DNA from: an uncultured Hungatella sp.
Lineage (GTDB): Bacteria > Bacillota > Clostridia > Lachnospirales > Lachnospiraceae
Direction of reading: 5' to 3'
NCBI GenBank assembly: GCA_910577935.1
Contig: CAJTOT010000028.1
Location: 19,585-52,001 of the forward strand
Length of the DNA: 32,417 nucleotides
Part shown: in pieces, positions 31,284 through 32,417 of the stretch
Position numbering within the stretch: the stretch's first letter is position 1
Layout: every line of letters begins with the position of its first letter
Notes under the pieces: model-generated
What the model was told of the DNA's origin: nothing
Databases searched by the model: none
Seen by the model: only the letters and a program-made list of their open reading frames with translations
Translations under genes and position numbers: made by a program

Positions 31284-31622
31284 ATGATGACTGTGGAAGA
31301 ACTAATAGGAAAAGGAATATTCAAGGTGGTGGTGGAGGGGGATGATCTGTCCCGTGAGGTGACGGGAATCTTCTGCTGCGACCTGTTAAGTGTTGCCATG
31401 GGAAGAGCGCCGTCAGACAGCGCATGGGTGACGGTCATGGGCAATGTGAATACCATCGCGGTGGCGACTCTGGCAGACGTATCCTGCGTGATACTGGCAG
31501 AGGGAGCACAGCCTGACGATATGTGCCGGGCAAAGGCCCGGCAGCAGGGAGTGACCCTTCTTGCCACGGAAGAGCCTGTCTTCGAGGCCGCCCTGAAAGT
31601 CCATGGGCTGATCCATGGCTGA
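31284..31622 (+). CDS. DRTGG-domain protein, second copy
   Basis: 112 residues, the same domain type as the gene at 28929 (MMTVEELIGKGIFKVVVEGDDLSREV, GIFCCDLLSVAM, VNTIAVATLADVSCVILAEGAQPDDMCRAKARQQGV). The two copies are clearly diverged. GTAGGAG precedes the ATG. Its end overlaps the PHP gene by 8 bases. Together the two copies bracket the HATPase and sensory hydrogenase homologue, suggesting two ligand-binding subunits of one complex. Function inferred only from the domain. Confidence 0.86.
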   Translation: MMTVEELIGKGIFKVVVEGDDLSREVTGIFCCDLLSVAMGRAPSDSAWVTVMGNVNTIAVATLADVSCVILAEGAQPDDMCRAKARQQGVTLLATEEPVFEAALKVHGLIHG

Positions 31623-32334
31623 ACTGTACTATGACCTGCACATCCACTCCTGTCTCTCCCCATGCGGAGACGACGACATGACCCCCGCCAACATCGTGGG
31701 CATGGCTGTCATCAAAGGGCTGGATGTGATAGCGGTGACGGATCACAATTCCTGCAAAAACTGCCCCGCGGTTCTGGCGGCGGCCCAGGAGTACGGAATT
31801 CTGGCTGTTCCGGGGATGGAGATCAACACCTCGGAGGAAGTCCATGCGGTCTGCCTGTTTGAGGAGCTGAAGGCAGCCATGGAATTTGACGCCTACGTGT
31901 ACGAGAGGCTGATACCATTTCCCAACAAAGAAGAAATCTTCGGGAAACAGCAGATTTACGACACAAAAGATCAGGTGTGCGGCACGGTGCCCAACCTCCT
32001 GATCAATGCCGCGGACATCTCCTTTGAGGGACTTTGGGAGCTGGTGAGAGGATACGGCGGAGTCATGTTTCCCGCCCATATAGAAAAGACGGCTAACAGC
32101 CTGATTGCCAACCTGGGCTTTATCCCGCCGGACAGCATGTTCAAGACGGCGGAGGTGAAGGATCTGACAAAGCTTCACGGGCTTAAAAAGAACAATCCCT
32201 ACCTGGAAAAATGCCTGATTATCAGCGACTCGGACGCCCACTATCTGGAGCATATCCATGAGCCCAAGCTGACCTTGCAGGTGAAGGAAAAAAGCATAGG
32301 AGGAGTTCTGGCAGCGCTTGCCGGAGAACTGTAG
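31615..32334 (+). CDS. PHP-domain metal-dependent phosphoesterase
   Basis: 239 residues. PHP metal ligands are visible as DLHIHSCLSPCGDDD, VTDHNS, GMEINTSEEVH, FPAHIEK and SDSDAH, all intact, so a trinuclear-metal hydrolase is expected. Family members act as phosphatases or nucleases on small phosphorylated substrates. A Cys-rich patch (CLSPCGDD, CKNCPAV) sits at the metal-site loops. It overlaps the DRTGG gene and closes the operon before a strong terminator. A PHP protein of this kind often accompanies DRTGG and HydS-type genes in Clostridia (recollection). Its substrate is unknown. Confidence 0.9.
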   Translation: MAELYYDLHIHSCLSPCGDDDMTPANIVGMAVIKGLDVIAVTDHNSCKNCPAVLAAAQEYGILAVPGMEINTSEEVHAVCLFEELKAAMEFDAYVYERLIPFPNKEEIFGKQQIYDTKDQVCGTVPNLLINAADISFEGLWELVRGYGGVMFPAHIEKTANSLIANLGFIPPDSMFKTAEVKDLTKLHGLKKNNPYLEKCLIISDSDAHYLEHIHEPKLTLQVKEKSIGGVLAALAGEL

Positions 32335-32337
32335 ATA

Positions 32338-32385
32338 AAAAGGCGTCCCGAAACCATTGGATTGTGTAAATACGGGATGCCTTTT
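32338..32385 (+). terminator. Terminator of the sensory hydrogenase operon
   Basis: AAAAGGCGTCCCG (32338-32350) pairs with CGGGATGCCTTTT (32373-32385) through 13 pairs with one G-U and a 22-base loop. A-rich and T-rich stem ends allow bidirectional function. Bases 32386-32417 show nothing else. Confidence 0.88.
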
Positions 32386-32417
32386 AAAGACTTGGAAAAT
32401 GGCTGCGGTGAACCGCG

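Overview
The window looks like chromosome of an anaerobic, gut-type member of the Firmicutes, most likely Lachnospiraceae (Enterocloster/Lachnoclostridium-like). The reasons are strong AGGAGG ribosome sites, an rplL and a single-domain cold-shock protein of Clostridial type, a moderately GC-rich coding style, and several [FeFe]-hydrogenase families next to oxygen-sensitive enzymes. The genus is inference; no marker in the window settles it. No CRISPR array, prophage or insertion sequence was found.

Layout. Bases 1-7250 are general genome: rplL, a cold-shock gene with a long hairpin leader, a lone uxaB under three LacI/CcpA-type operators, a half-size EamA transporter, a decayed XRE regulator, a long possibly structured leader before an unknown gene, a three-gene ABC importer of unknown substrate, and a tRNA-Leu(UAG). 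Bases 7500-12320 hold a first hydrogenase locus: a thioredoxin-like [2Fe-2S] protein, an [FeFe]-hydrogenase-like sensor with a PAS domain, a SpoIIE/PP2C phosphatase, and a group B-like [FeFe] hydrogenase. Bases 12355-17284 encode an ABC exporter (ATPase, zinc-ribbon membrane protein, two ABC-2 permeases). Bases 17354-20340 hold a metallophosphoesterase-GntR pair divergent from a cysteine desulfidase-family gene. Bases 20354-23320 hold a soluble signalling cassette (hemerythrin-like, FIST, chemoreceptor signalling domain) in which the hemerythrin gene is frameshifted.

Bases 23450-32390 form the second hydrogenase locus, built as two divergent operons. The leftward operon is hydC, a stand-alone HATPase, a 2Fe-2S protein, hydB and hydA, i.e. 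an electron-bifurcating group A3-type hydrogenase. The rightward operon is a DRTGG protein, an RsbW-like HATPase, a group D-like sensory hydrogenase homologue, a second DRTGG protein and a PHP-domain protein.

The main result is that four different [FeFe]-hydrogenase H-domain proteins lie within about 24 kb. Two have catalytic-type active-site loops (bifurcating HydABC and group B-like). Two have altered loops, signalling-type C-terminal domains and phosphatase or kinase-like neighbours. This suggests that H2 or redox state is read by dedicated H-cluster proteins and passed to a protein phosphorylation switch that adjusts H2 metabolism. The signalling link is inference; the gene order and motif changes are read directly from the sequence.
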